A stretch of DNA of 64,000 nucleotides from Aphrophora alni (taxonomy: Eukaryota; Arthropoda; Insecta; Hemiptera; Aphrophoridae): positions 15,022,954-15,086,953 of the forward strand of contig OY740771.1 of assembly GCA_963513935.1 (NCBI GenBank). The letters run 5' to 3'. The notes under the pieces were generated by a model. It was not told where the DNA came from, ran no database searches, and saw nothing but the letters and a program-made list of their open reading frames with translations. Positions 34,661 through 45,600 of the stretch are shown here, piece after piece (position 1 is the first letter of the stretch; the number at the start of each line of letters is the position of its first letter). The position numbers were made by a program, and so were the translations under genes.

Positions 34661-35854
34661 GCTTACTTTCAAATTTAAAAAATCTTAGCATCTCAGTTTG
34701 GTTAATTTCGAATTACCCAAAATTCATTTCACCCTTGATTTCCAACAACCGGCAGGAACAACTTTCCTTTCACATATTACATCAGGACAATAAGTCGAGT
34801 TAAGAAGGGTTTTCGGGGTACAATTGCTGTGAGCTATGTTATACAAGGGGGGCGTATAATGCGTGACTTGGGAATCCCACACAATAGATAATATGAGACG
34901 CAACGACAATAGTGTTACGCATGTTAAGTGAAAGGAAGTGAAATATTAATAAAATGTTGCTAAAATATTGCACTAACTTTCTCATACACACATTCACAAA
35001 ACAACAAATTATGTTCGTCTGTTTTCAAAAATATATCTGTAAATGAGAAATAAAAAAAATAAAAAAATAAAATTACCTTTTCTAACGAATTTTTTCCTTA
35101 ATTTATGCAAATTGCATTATATATTTTTTAATCGAAAAAATTAAATATTTAAATAATTCCTAACTTAGCTTTGCTTGTGCCTTAAATTCAAAAACCATAA
35201 ATGGTATTTGTTTCAAACAAAATATGTACAAAAAGTTTTTGCCATTATATGTGAAATTAAATTTTAATTTATTTGCAAAATTTTCACATTAATTTAGGCT
35301 AATAATTTTCGTATTTCAACAAAATATGAACGAAAATGGTTTCACCAATTTTAACAATTTATCTCTTTTGAAACATCTTCATGGTGAAATTTAAAAAAAA
35401 AAAGTTATTTATTTGTAACTACCAAAGAATTTGGAGACAGCACTCTTTGAGTACTCAAGCTACATTGTTGTAAAGATTTTATAAATCGTTAAAGCGGTTT
35501 AAAAAAAAAATGTAGTTTTGTATATTTACCTTGCAGTTAACCTGAAATATTCAGTTAAATAAAAAATTTATAAAAAATTCGAGTTATTGTTAAAATAATA
35601 ATTTATTGATTTTAACCCTTACAATAATATTAATATTAAGTATTATTAAATAAATATATTATTTATTGGTAAATAAATATATGTGTTAAAATCAATAAAT
35701 TTATGTAAATATGTGCATACGTAAAAGTTGCAAGCCGAGTACACAGATAAATTTCAATGTGGTTAACTAGATGATTGATCTGTTATAACTCAAAAATTGC
35801 AGCAAAGGTAAAGTCCAGTGAGAAATGTACACCTTATACTGGGAACTAGGAAGC
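34661..35854. other. AT-rich DNA with a small palindrome
   Basis: ATTTATTGATTTTAAC near 35600 pairs with GTTAAAATCAATAAAT near 35685, a 16-bp inverted repeat around an AT-only loop. The minus-strand 61-codon frame at 34724-34909 has no recognised domain. Confidence 0.45.
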
Positions 35855-35925
35855 AATCAAGAATAGCTCTGTTGGTAGAGCATTGATCCTTAAAACCAAA
35901 GGTCCCTGGTTCAATTCATAGTAAA
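35855..35925 (+). pseudogene. tRNA-like sequence (tRNA pseudogene or SINE head)
   Basis: AATAGCTCTGTTGGTAGAGC matches a tRNA D-arm with an A box (one mismatch to TRGCNNAGYNGG). GGTTCAATTC, 37 bases further on, matches a B box. Between them, TTGAT-CCTTAAA-ACCAA can form an anticodon arm with one mismatch. The loop has C in place of the invariant U33, the TTA triplet at the anticodon position would read UAA, and the T-stem does not close. It is therefore not a working tRNA. A tRNA-Lys ancestry is my best guess from the D-arm. No SINE tail was recognised. Confidence 0.55.
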
Positions 35926-37859
35926 GATCGTATATTTTTCACATGAAATAATTATTTAATTGTCAAAATGTGTTCAAGATAAAAATCTGTCAACTAATTT
36001 CGACTCTATAATACTGCATACAAGATATACGGACATAATTCCAAAAAATGCATTTTGCTAATCAAAATACCTAAAACGCAATATGTTCGTGAAAAATTCA
36101 TCATAGTTTGTTTAACTTTATAATAAAAATAGTCATATGTTTAAAATCGTGTATGACTTTTTCTGTTATTGGCCTCCTGACATATTAACGAATAATTTTT
36201 AATTGTATAAATATACATTTCATGAATAAAAATAGTAACAAAGTGTGTGCAATGATTGCACATAATTCAGTTAAAACAATTATTTTATCAATAAAATATA
36301 ACAAATTTCTTTTTCACCATTGCGTCTAATAAACCGCTATCATCTCCTATTTTAAAGCTAGTACAACTCTCTCCCAACATTGATGTGAGAGGTCAGGTTT
36401 CACCCATTTCAACCCCCTTCAAATCTCCAACAGTTGCACCAAACCACCCTTCTTTTTAAGAATACAATGACCTCTGGATGCTAACGGATGCAAGCTCAGT
36501 CCATATGCTACTCTTCTGTAACTAAACCTTAACAGGGGTTTTAATTTGTGTGATTTTATTGTTTCAAATTAACTTCTTTAAATTATTGTAATGGCATTGA
36601 TAGTAATAGGGTATTTGTCTATTGTAAATAACAGATTTATGTCAGATATTGGAATTTTTACTTTTTAACATTAAAACATATAGTGTAATGGGTAGAAAAA
36701 AATCTAAGATTTTTTTTGCAGATATATCCGGTTTTCAGCTCCTGAGTTTCAAAAAGTAGTTTTTGAATGATATCTGTCTGTTTTATATGCAGTAATCTAC
36801 GGAACGAACGAGTAGATTCCAAATTTATTATATGGGCATATATTCGACATATGTGGGGATTTTTGAATATCTAAAAATTTGGTTCTAATGATTTTGATTA
36901 AATGTTGCTCAAGAGTAGCCTCAATTGGTCGCCATCTGGCGATTTGTGGTTGTCGTTAAAAAAAAATCGGTTTTGAGGACGTAATTTCTCAAAATCTACT
37001 ACAGAGATTTTGTTGAAATTTTAGTAAAATGAGAAGATAAATGACTCAAACTCGTGCGTAAAATGGCACGCAAAAACTTATTATAGCTCAGAAGTAATTG
37101 GTAGAATGAAGTTTGACCGATACCATTAAAACTTGATTGTAATAAAATATGATTTACTTTCAGGAACATTATAGAACATTTCAATAACTAAAAACATCTC
37201 ATTGGGTTAACTAGTTTTTTCTTAACAAATTATGTTTTCAGCCCGGTCTTAGTTAAATTACACCAGTAACATCTTCCAAGATACGTTAGCTCAAGTCAGG
37301 GTGGATTCATTACGTCACAGCCAGGTGATAAAATTACGCAAAACCATCCAAGAAGGATAACGCACGCTTCCTTGAATAGGGAAGACCTTAGGACTCTGAA
37401 CAGCTGTTTCTCCCAGCATTGTGTGTTCCCCCTAAGGTTGAAGGTTACAGGTTGCTGGGGAACACAAAGACTTTCCTCGTTCTAGGCACCTACAATGTCT
37501 CCACTAAGTGTAAACACTCCAACAATAGGATCTTTACCTGACCCGAACTTTGTAGGAAACCAGTTATGCTATCTTATAAAATGATTGGAAATAACGGAAT
37601 TTCTGATTGATAAGCGTTATCAGTATAAATGTTGGTAGATTATTGGGACAGATGTATATGTGTTCTTTGTGTTGTTATGATTTTATTGTGAAAGAGGAAG
37701 GGGTGTTTGGATTGGAGTCAGTCTAGGTTTTCAAACTAATTTGATTATACTTTATAGATCTATTTAATGATGTTGCCTACATTTCTTTTAAGCTTACCTT
37801 GGATTTACTAATATTTTAGATGGTTGAATTTTTTAAAAATAAAATGTAAACAATGTAAA
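35926..37859. other. Mixed AT-rich DNA with R4-like part and one GC-richer patch
   Basis: 36700-37210 is R4-like on mixed strands (GATTTTGATTAAATG, GGTCGCCATCTGGCGATTTG). The patch 37230-37560 is less AT-rich and keeps one plus-strand frame open for about 70 codons without an ATG. No family was recognised. Confidence 0.4.
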
Positions 37860-38300
37860 AACTTTTAATGACCCCCCTCATTCCTAAACCTTAAATTATT
37901 TTTACTTGCGATTTTGCACGTCTTGAATAATTAGTCTGCACATTTTAATATAATTTAAACAAAATCTCTATAACCGATTTTTTAGAAATAAGCTTTTTTT
38001 TACCGATAGGTTACGAAAACCCACTTTTAGAAAGATGGCAACCAATACTTTTTTTTAGGTCTTTAGAGGCTATATACTACAGTAAAAATTGATCAAAATC
38101 GTTGTATCAGATGTTGAGAAAAAAAAAATAATAATAGCAGTTAACGTAATTTGATGTTTTCTTTTTATAGACGCCTCACCCAAATTTTGAGTTATCGAAA
38201 AAATATTTTGAGATATAGCCAAAATATATCCACATGTTCAATTTTATTAAAATCGGTCTATACGACAGACAGACATACGTCCAAAAACGACTTTTTACTC
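37860..38300 (+). repeat. R4 dispersed repeat
   Basis: CTTGCGATTTTGCACG, AAAGATGGCAACCAATACTT, TTTGAGTTATCGAAAAAATA, TTTTGAGATATAGCC and AAAATCGGTCTATACGACAG appear in the order seen again at 51050-51470 and 54690-55130. Confidence 0.7.
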
Positions 38301-38339
38301 ACAGGAATTCAAACAAAGATATAGCCTGAAATAATATAT

Positions 38340-39330
38340 CTGTTTTTATGATCCGTAGATAAAAGTACCCTTATAATTTAACTCGCTTCTCCTGTATAAT
38401 CTGTAGTCGCAACCATGCTACACAGACAAGACATTCTATATATTTCAAACTTTACATTAATATTTTTCGTATTGTCTCACATATTGGAGAAAAAAACGTG
38501 TTCATAAAAAAAAATTAGAATTGGTAAGTGCAAAAAATATAGTTGTGAATTTATATTTTTGGAAATATTATGTGTAGGGTATCAAATAAAACTAGAAGTT
38601 ATTTTGATTGCGAATATGTACGTTTATTTGACGAAACAATTAATATGTTGATGTTAAGTCAAATTTAAAGTGTTAGATATCACGTCCCCCCCTCTAACAC
38701 GAATTCGACTTGACCTACAAATCTGTAAAAATTACTTAGATTTGAAATTAAATTGCATTGCGAAATCATATAATTATTATATAAACTAACTGATATTATA
38801 GTTTTGGTTATGAGGAATACAATTATTTACTTTAACCACAAAAAGGAAAAGCGTGCAGCTTATAAGTTTTAAAAGCAGCTTTTTGTGAGATGTGATACAA
38901 TCGATTTAATAGTCGTTAATTGATGGATTGAATATTTATTAATTCTTCTTTGTAACGATACAGGACCGTTATAATTTAACGTGTGTGTCTGTCTGTGAGC
39001 CGCAACCAATCTACACAGACAAAACGATAATTCTTGTATATTTCAAATTATGTATTTATATTCTTTCTATTGTCCCAAATATAGGAAAAATATATCGATT
39101 ACAAATGACCTTGAAGTAGTTAAGGAGCATAAACTATTGATTTTAAATATTTTATATTTGTAATATTATCTGTGGGGGTATCAGATAAAACTATAAGTTT
39201 TTCTTATAACAAATATGTATGTTTATTTGACGGAAAATTGAATATGTTGAGGCTAAACCGCTTAGAAGACTTCTATTTTATAAAAAACGCCCTATATCCC
39301 TAACTTGTGTGGTTTTGGTGGATTTAGTCA
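38340..39330 (+). repeat. R6 segment, copy 2 (two tandem halves)
   Basis: Halves from about 38350 and 38955 share CTTATAATTTAA or CGTTATAATTTAA, GTCGCAACC or GCCGCAACC, CTACACAGACAA, TATTTCAAA and TATTATGTGTAGGGTATCA or TATTATCTGTGGGGGTATCA. CGAATATGTACGTTTATTTG or its counterpart follows. The whole segment, including the intervening GCGAAATCATAT and CAGCTTATAAGTT blocks, corresponds to 21280-22500. It is cut at its right end by the LINE insertion at 39336. Confidence 0.75.
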
Positions 39331-39335
39331 TCACA

Positions 39336-39895
39336 TTTTTTTTTTAATGACATGTGTTTATTGAAATACTGGATTATTACAATCTTAAGCTACTGCTCAT
39401 AAGTAATACATATACAAGAAATCGAGAAACATGTTTTGAAGCCTTAATCATAATCTAGGTTCTAGCTGCCTAGTAAACCTTACTAGGTATCTAAAAACTT
39501 CAATATTGAGGTAGATCCTGTGGCTTCAGCCGGCCAAGTCTTCTTATACACAGTTCCGTGTCCAGCAGTTGTAAAGCTTCCACGTTAACATGATTTAGGA
39601 GTCTTTCCTCATGTCTATCTGCACAATCCGTTATAACGTCTTCTACTGATTTCAGATTTAAGTCCGAATGTAGGTCATCATTACGCTGATATCATCTTGC
39701 GTTGGCCATTGCACGAATTATACCATTTTGGCTTCTTTGTACCAACAGTCGATTAGATTTTTTTGTACATCCCTAAAGTTCCACTCCGTATGTCCAAATT
39801 GGTCTGATTATTGTTAAATAAAGTAGTCGCTTATTATAAAGGTCCAGTTGCGATTTTCTGCCAATTAGCTAGTACATTTGACGTATTTTAAAATC
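39336..39895 (-). pseudogene. LINE remnant D: jockey-clade 3' end with poly(A) tail
   Basis: One frame of the minus strand, from about 39890 to a TGA at 39500-39502, reads as the last 130 or so residues of a jockey-type reverse transcriptase. It runs KIRQMY-stop-LIGRKSQLDL, then TIIRPIWTYGVEL-stop-GC, KKSNRLLVQRSQNG and IIRAMANAR-stop-YQ. RNDDLHSDLNLKSVEDV and RLGRLKPQDLP close it. The three in-frame stops (TAG, TAG, TGA) all stand where the family has tryptophan, so the frame is otherwise undamaged and the copy is fairly young. A 3' UTR of about 150 bp follows with AATAAA (near 39360) and a poly(A) run at 39336-39345. TTTAGTCA at 39323-39330 and 39950-39957 may be the target duplication, which would put the 5' truncation near 39949. 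Upstream residues in 39890-39950 seem frameshifted. Confidence 0.88.
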
Positions 39896-39959
39896 ACATG
39901 AATTTCTTTACACTGCACAGTGAGAAAGTGGGAATCATTCTCATTAAATTTTAGTCAAA

Positions 39960-40439
39960 CAACGTGATTTATAAAAAAATAATTTCCCCTTCAATGAACC
40001 TAAATTACGTACAACATAATTATTTACGTTTAAACGTTTGTAACACTGCGGACGTAACTATCCATCCGTCCGTCTTTAAGTTGTCGAATAATTTTATTGT
40101 TTTCCGCTAACAGAGTTGGAGCGCAGTTAATGAATGAAAGATAGCCCGCTTAGAGGTCCGTGAGATATGGGCTCCTTCAGTAAGTTTATTTGGAATCTGT
40201 GTTGTGCTTGTTATTAAAGGTAGGATTTATATCTAGAGCGCTACACCTAGAGGCTACATTTAACAAGCGTTCTGTGACAAACGTATCAATTTATGGTTTT
40301 CATTCGTTATGTTTATATTTCATGATTTAGTAAAAGTTGAAGCTTTAAAACCGTTGCTTGGATTTAGTGTTTGCGATAACGGAAAACCTTTTAAAGTATG
40401 AATATTTTAGATAAATACACAGTATAATTTTTTAAAGGC
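39960..40439. other. Intergenic DNA
   Basis: CGTCCGTCTTTAAGTTGTCG near 40068 resembles the dispersed 'gtctgtaagt' blocks. No gene seen. Confidence 0.4.
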
Positions 40440-40680
40440 GAAAAAAATCTCAGTGATCATCGCCGCTATCATTGTACTTACCGAGCCCTATAATAGGCCT
40501 ACAATTTAAATCGAATCATTTAAGTAATGGCCAAAAGTTGGTGTCTTGGACCTTTTAGGAAATGTTAAATTATTGTATTGGTAGATCAATAGGTAATATT
40601 AGGTAAATTTGTTTAAAACAGTTGTTACACAAGTTTTCTGAACCTTGTAATTGTATTATTTATCACTACTTCCCCTAGAA
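40440..40680 (+). repeat. R2 dispersed repeat with R1-like start
   Basis: GCGAAAAAAATCTCAGTGAT then CATTGTACTTACCGAGCCCT, TTGTATTGGTAGATCAATA, AAAACAGTTGTTACACAAG and TTATCACTACTTCC. The first block is the reverse complement of the R1 3' end, so R1 and R2 may be parts of one larger element. Confidence 0.65.
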
Positions 40681-41699
40681 GCCTTGTAGATGTTTATACA
40701 TGGTGATCTTTTAATTATGAAATCGATTTTATAATACTTAGACGCAGAAACAATTTAATATGATCTACATAGTTTAAAAAATTATACTTTTTTAAGTCTT
40801 ACATTTTTGTCCGCGATTTAAATAGGAAGCTAGACATGTGATACATAATTTTCATGTATATTTTTACAAAAAAAAACATTGTGAAAGCTTTTTTTCCGAT
40901 AAATACCTTCGTTTTAAGTTATAAGCATTCAAAGTTATAATGATGGAAAAATCACGTTAGTAATAAAACAGTGTAAAATGCGCCTTCGAAATATTTCTAT
41001 TGTGTTTTTCCTGCAGAATACATCCAATAACGAACTAGAAAACAATTTTGAAAAAGTAAAACCTAATTTTACAGGCAAAATGAGTAAGCTGCAGTGATTT
41101 AAACTAGGCCTACACTCATAAACGGATATTAATTAAGGTTAGGTCAGATTAGGTTGCCAGTCTGTAGAAGGGAAGCACTTTGAACATTTATTGTAGAATG
41201 GTATGCTTTCAAAATTTATAGTATTAGTAATGTATGATCGAAAACATTTATTTAAATTTTTTAATAATTAAAGTGATTAATATCAGTTGAGATTTAATTT
41301 ATAGCTGTGTTGTTAATTATTCGTTATTGTTTGTTATTATCATCGCTATACTCTTTAAAGTTCTGTATTGGATGTATTCTACAGAAAAAAAATAGAAAAG
41401 TTTCGACAGCGCATTTTACCCCGTTTAATTGCAACTTTGAATGCTTATAATTTAAAAACGAATGCGTTTACCGAAAACCGCATGCACCATCGGTTTTCTT
41501 GTATACCCCTAATTGTACATGAAAATTATGTAATACATGTCCTACTTAAAAAAATAAGTTTGATTCATGGCGAATCCAAGTTTGGGGATAAAAATTTCAA
41601 ACCTACAATGAACTCTAATATTTCAAACTATGTATTTGTTTTTGCCTTTCAAGTACCTCTCAGTTATGCAGTATAAAGCTGTTTCCACACTTTAAAATC
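40681..41699. other. AT-rich DNA, no gene recognised
   Basis: A 102-codon plus-strand frame at 41368-41676 starts at a non-ATG codon, is AT-rich and matches no family I know. Degenerate TTAGG pentamers occur near 41130-41155. Confidence 0.35.
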
Positions 41700-42070
41700 A
41701 CCCTGATATTTAAAAACATTTCCCCTCGCTTCGCTCGTGTCAGTGTCTCGGCCATACCGGGTATCGAAGCTGTACGAATATTAAATTTTCTGTAGAGGTG
41801 CTTTATGACGATAATATTTGTCTTCATACAGAGGTGGTGTTTGTAACATTATATACAATATTTTAATCTGAAAATTTGTAACTAACTTAATGTGTTATAA
41901 GTTGAATAAAACACGAATGGCCGCCGTGTTGATGTGTCCAATTCCTTTTTTCTGGATGTTAATAGGGTTCTATATTTGGTCTTCTGTACCAAATTTCATG
42001 TTCTTATATTAATTTTAGTGATTATCGTATTTACATAAGATCTACAATAATAACGAGGGATTTTTTTTTA
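41700..42070 (+). repeat. R3 dispersed repeat
   Basis: CCTCGCTTCGCTCGTGTCA, CTCGGCCATACCGG, GTGTTATAAGTTGAATAAAA and TACCAAATTTCATGTTCTTA are in family order. Confidence 0.65.
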
Positions 42071-42535
42071 TATAAGAAGATGATTAACGAAAAGATATTT
42101 GCTTTAAAAAAACTAATTTGCTAAATCCAGAATCCGTTATTCATCCGATAACTAAATTAATTCCTAATACAGAAGTTAATTTAAAATCTAACTGTTCCAT
42201 AATTCAAACTTTCACAACCATAAATAATTCCGAATCTTGTTTTCATTTCCGAATTCAATTCGTGATGTTAAACATTATCAATTGTATATAGATCTCATCC
42301 TGCAGGATCCTACTGAGCTCCTGGCGGGTTACAAGCCGAAATTTAAACGTTCATCGTTCATCAAAGTTGATCGTACATTACGCTTTACACTGCGCAGCAC
42401 ATCGGCAGCGGTCGGCTTTGTAAACCAGTACAGAAGTCAGGAAATGAAAACATCTGGGTTGATATATAACGATCTAAAAGTTATTATATTTAATGCATTG
42501 ATAGAAAGACGATGGTCGGGATAAATTATATTTTT
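42071..42535. other. Intergenic DNA with a possible short exon-like patch
   Basis: A plus-strand frame (42237-42524, non-ATG start) runs through a GC-richer patch at 42300-42440. CTCATCCTGCAG at 42294-42305 would be a good splice acceptor opening DPTELLAGYKPKF. No donor of matching quality and no family were recognised, so I do not call a gene. Confidence 0.25.
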
Positions 42536-42580
42536 TGTTTTTGTAACGTTTCGCTGATGAAGTCATCATCAAGATAAATT
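42535..42580 (-). repeat. Degenerate hammerhead-like block
   Basis: The minus strand has CTTGATGATGACTTCATCAG then CGAAACGTTACA. TGATGA and TCATCA form the stem-loop before CGAAAC, as in the cores at 27189 and 45199, but the following palindrome is broken. No foldback arms were found around it. Confidence 0.35.
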
Positions 42581-42907
42581 CGAGATAAATAAAATAATAA
42601 CATTGAAATATTTGTCACAAAATTATAATAAAATAAAAATATCGAAGGCCCAAAATTGCGTAAAAAACCAAAACAAACACTATTAGATTCAGGCTTCAAT
42701 TTAGAATTTTTCAATTTACACCCGTAATTTCCTTTTACATGAAAGTTACTATTATAATTATTCACGTAAAAATTGCTTAGATCCGATTTAAAGGTATTTA
42801 AAGTTGAATAACGGCGTCCATAGTTTCCATTTATGGTGAGTCAAATTTTAAAGGTCGTATTGTAGAAAATGTGAACGAAAACGTACCACAAGTTTCGTCC
42901 TAGCGTA

Positions 42908-43202
42908 TAGCAATAACTCAGACGACAGATATCGTTAAAACGTTTCGGTACAAATAAGTTTTAATGGGAACTCCCTTTATTTTTGTAATCTCTAAAATGA
43001 CATGGAAATCAATTTTGAAAAAAAGTACTAAATTCCATTATAAAAATTGGGGGTTACCAATTTAAAAAAAACCAAATCCCAATTTATAATGAAATTTAAC
43101 ACTTTTTTCAAAATTGATTTTCATGTCATTTTAGAGCTTACAAAAAGGGAGTTCTCCATTAAAACGTATTTGTACCCCCAACGGTTCAAAAGTTAGCTAT
43201 TG
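42908..43202. mobile_element. Foldback element with arms of about 100-140 bp
   Basis: The core arms are 42947-43051 and 43078-43176 (left TAAAATGACATGGAAATCAA, right TTGATTTTCATGTCATTTTA), separated by only about 26 bp. Weaker pairing extends out to AGCAATAACTC at 42909 and AGTTAGCTATTGC at 43191. The transcript would form a nearly perfect long hairpin. Related half-units lie at 43440-43570. No coding frame and no hammerhead-like loop. Confidence 0.8.
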
Positions 43203-43369
43203 CAACATTTTAGGTGTGACATCCATTATTTTATTCCTGTCAAACGTTTAATTTTCTGATCTTTAAGTGACTATAATTCATAAACTGCTAAATATTTAAA
43301 AAAAAATACACAATAAAACTTTTGATTTGAATTAAACTTTTAAAAATATTGTTTTACACCTAAAAAAAC

Positions 43370-43990
43370 CATAAAATTCAGGGTGTTTCGTAATAAATTT
43401 CAAATTTGACGGTCATATTTGAAAATAGCGGATATTTTTAACACTTTTACAAAATGGATTTTTAAACTTCATTAAAAAAAAGGATGGTTCCCCATTTAAA
43501 GCGCTTTATCATATTTATAATTCAAAAGTTAACTATTGTAACATTGTAGGTGGGAGACCCAGTAAACACGAAAAACTTGTTAATGGATTTTTAATGCATG
43601 ACAAATCCTTCATTATACAGGGTGTTCTGAAACTGGCTATTTAATTTCGAATTACACAGATCAAAATGAACAAAAAATTTAAAATAACATTTAACGAAAT
43701 CCGCTTCACTATCCGTCATCAGTCATTTTGTTCTTTAACAACAAAATTATAACTCCAAAAATAGTTAAGATATTGAGTGCAGATTTGGTATTACCATTTT
43801 ATATGTTACGTTTTACAAGTTTAACAAACAAAAAGATCTAAAAAATATATTTTTTAAAATGGCGGCCGCTTAAAACTTTTAACCTCAAATATCTACAAAA
43901 CCGCTAACTTTAAAACAAATTTTAAACAGCCACCATTTTGAAAATTCAAAAAAACCGACATTCTGTATGTCAAAAAGTAAAAATAAGCTG
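43370..43990 (+). repeat. R5 dispersed repeat
   Basis: CAGGGTGTTTCGTAATAAAT, TTATACAGGGTGTTCTGAAA, AAAATGGCGGCCGCTTAAAA and CCTCAAATATCTACAAAACC give two successive, incomplete copies. The 68-residue minus-strand frame at 43893-44099 overlaps them. Confidence 0.65.
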
Positions 43991-45003
43991 AAACACCACA
44001 AAAAAGACAATATTTTGAAAACGGTCCTGTTATTTTTTTTTTAAAGTTGTTAGATGCATCGTTTTTAGAGTGAAAAAGCAGACCTAAATGATGTCTCACA
44101 TGACCTACTAAAGTTTTGAAATTTTACATGAACCAATAAATGTTCAAATGATCCAAATTCCCCGTTTCTATATCTAGTAAAACGCCATATCGATAAATCA
44201 GGGGGGATGTATCAGGAGGGGAGCCGTAAATCCAAGCGTTATGAGAAATCCAAACAGTATTGACATTATTTTATGGTCTCAATGATTCATTTATTTCGTT
44301 TATTCTATGGTGATGTTCTCACTTAAACCCGATAAATAAATTCCAGGTTGACATGTTTCTTTATCACACTGGTCACTATGTTGTTGCAAATGTTTATAAA
44401 ATAGTGTATTGGTAAATAGTAACTTATAAAAACACCAATATGTTTACTGTATTTGGTGACGCTGATTTATAGGACAATAAAGTATAAATCATTGTTTAAA
44501 TCACTATATTTTACTTTGTAATGAGTTCTTGAATAAGTGAAGGACTGTTTGGGATGAGTGGGAAGTGTTTTTATACAGTCTCATAACAAAAATGTTAGTG
44601 GGCTGCAGAATCGAGAGATATATATTATGATTGATTAAATTTTCAGTATGTATTATTTTTTTTAATTTAAATTTGGTACACTTTTTAGATCCATTGAGAT
44701 ACTTTCGTTACATAAATAAATAGTTATGTTAAATCGTTAATCGAGCTTTAATAACAGCGTTCAATGTAAACTTTTTCGTGAATTATTACCGAGTAGTATT
44801 TTTGCTTGCGATTTTTCATTAATATTCACATTTCACTTAAATTTGAATGAAATTGGTAGCGCAGATTTAGAAAAAAAAAGTTATACAAAAAAGTGATTTT
44901 GCTTCACTGACGACTTTTGCCTGTCTCTCTAGCTGTTTCTCTGTAGTTTTAATAAATACAATAAAGAGATTTTAATAAATTCCATATTGCCTTATGAATG
45001 CTT
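43991..45003. other. AT-rich intergenic DNA
   Basis: 44790-44900 has a short R4-like block (TTGCTTGCGATTTTTCATTA). Nothing else recognised. Confidence 0.45.
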
Positions 45004-45313
45004 TAAAATAAGTTTATTACTAAATTACTTACGTCTTAGCAATCTTGTGTTTAGTATTTATTTATTAATATTTCATTACTGTAAATATTTCATTACAGTA
45101 CATAATTTACAGTATAAGTCGACTTGTACTGCAGTACCAAACATTTTATGTTTATTTATTTTTGTGAAATGTGTATCAGTATGTGTGTAAACGTGTTGTT
45201 TCATCTGGTGATGGTATATGTTATACCGAAACAGCTGTAATGAAATATTAATAAATAAATACTAAACACAAGATTGTTAAGACGTAAGTAATTTAGTAAT
45301 AAACAGATTTTAA
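45004..45313. mobile_element. Foldback element with 76-bp arms and a hammerhead-like loop
   Basis: The arms 45004-45079 and 45237-45313 are almost exact reverse complements (left TTACTTACGTCTTAGCAATC, right GATTGTTAAGACGTAAGTAA). They differ at very few positions, so the copy is young or conserved. The loop of about 155 bp ends in a hammerhead-like core (45199-45245) whose last bases run into the right arm. The 67-residue plus-strand frame (44987-45190) traverses the left arm and loop and is not conserved elsewhere. Confidence 0.8.
45199..45245 (+). ncRNA. Hammerhead-ribozyme-like motif (best copy)
   Basis: Stem I TTTCAT (45199-45204) pairs with ATGAAA (45240-45245). The core CTGGTGA (45205-45211) differs from CUGANGA only at A6 (G). 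An extra T at 45212 follows. Stem II is GGTATA/TATACC (45213-45218, 45222-45227) with a TGT loop. GAAA is at 45228-45231. The 8-nt palindrome ACAGCTGT is at 45231-45238. A at 45239 completes a GUA cleavage triplet directly before stem I. The order and spacing match a hammerhead with a minimal stem III. Activity is doubtful because A6 is normally invariant. Confidence 0.5.
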
Positions 45314-45369
45314 TACATTTCGTAGTTAATTTTGACTGCTCAGGTCTAGATTTTTAGGTTCTTTTCTCA

Positions 45370-45600
45370 GTTTATAGATACAGCGTTTTTACCTATGTGG
45401 GTATATTTTGACCATTTAGGAATGTTGAGGAAGGAAATTTGTGCAATGATTTTGCAGTGTTTAATTATGTGGAAGTATGACAATTCCCAAACTTTGAAAA
45501 TCGAAAACGTAAGATGAAAACACTGTGCTTTTAAAAGTCTCTGATATACAAACTTTCCAATCAATTTACCTTTAACTTATTATTTTATAATACTGTCGTA
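45370..45600 (+). repeat. R7 dispersed repeat, diverged copy
   Basis: TTGCAGTGTTTAATTATGTG, GAAGTATGACAATTCCCAAA and ACACTGTGCTTTTAAAAGTC align with 47790-47900 and 48370-48500. The minus-strand 65-residue frame here is broken in the other two copies, so it is not a conserved gene. Confidence 0.6.

Noticed and set aside
37230..37560. Possible LINE endonuclease start (LVLGTYNVSTK) in a GC-richer patch
   Set aside because: Only a GT.NV match; no further endonuclease motif in any frame.
41368..41676. 102-codon plus-strand ORF
   Set aside because: Non-ATG start, AT-driven composition, no recognised motif or splice context.
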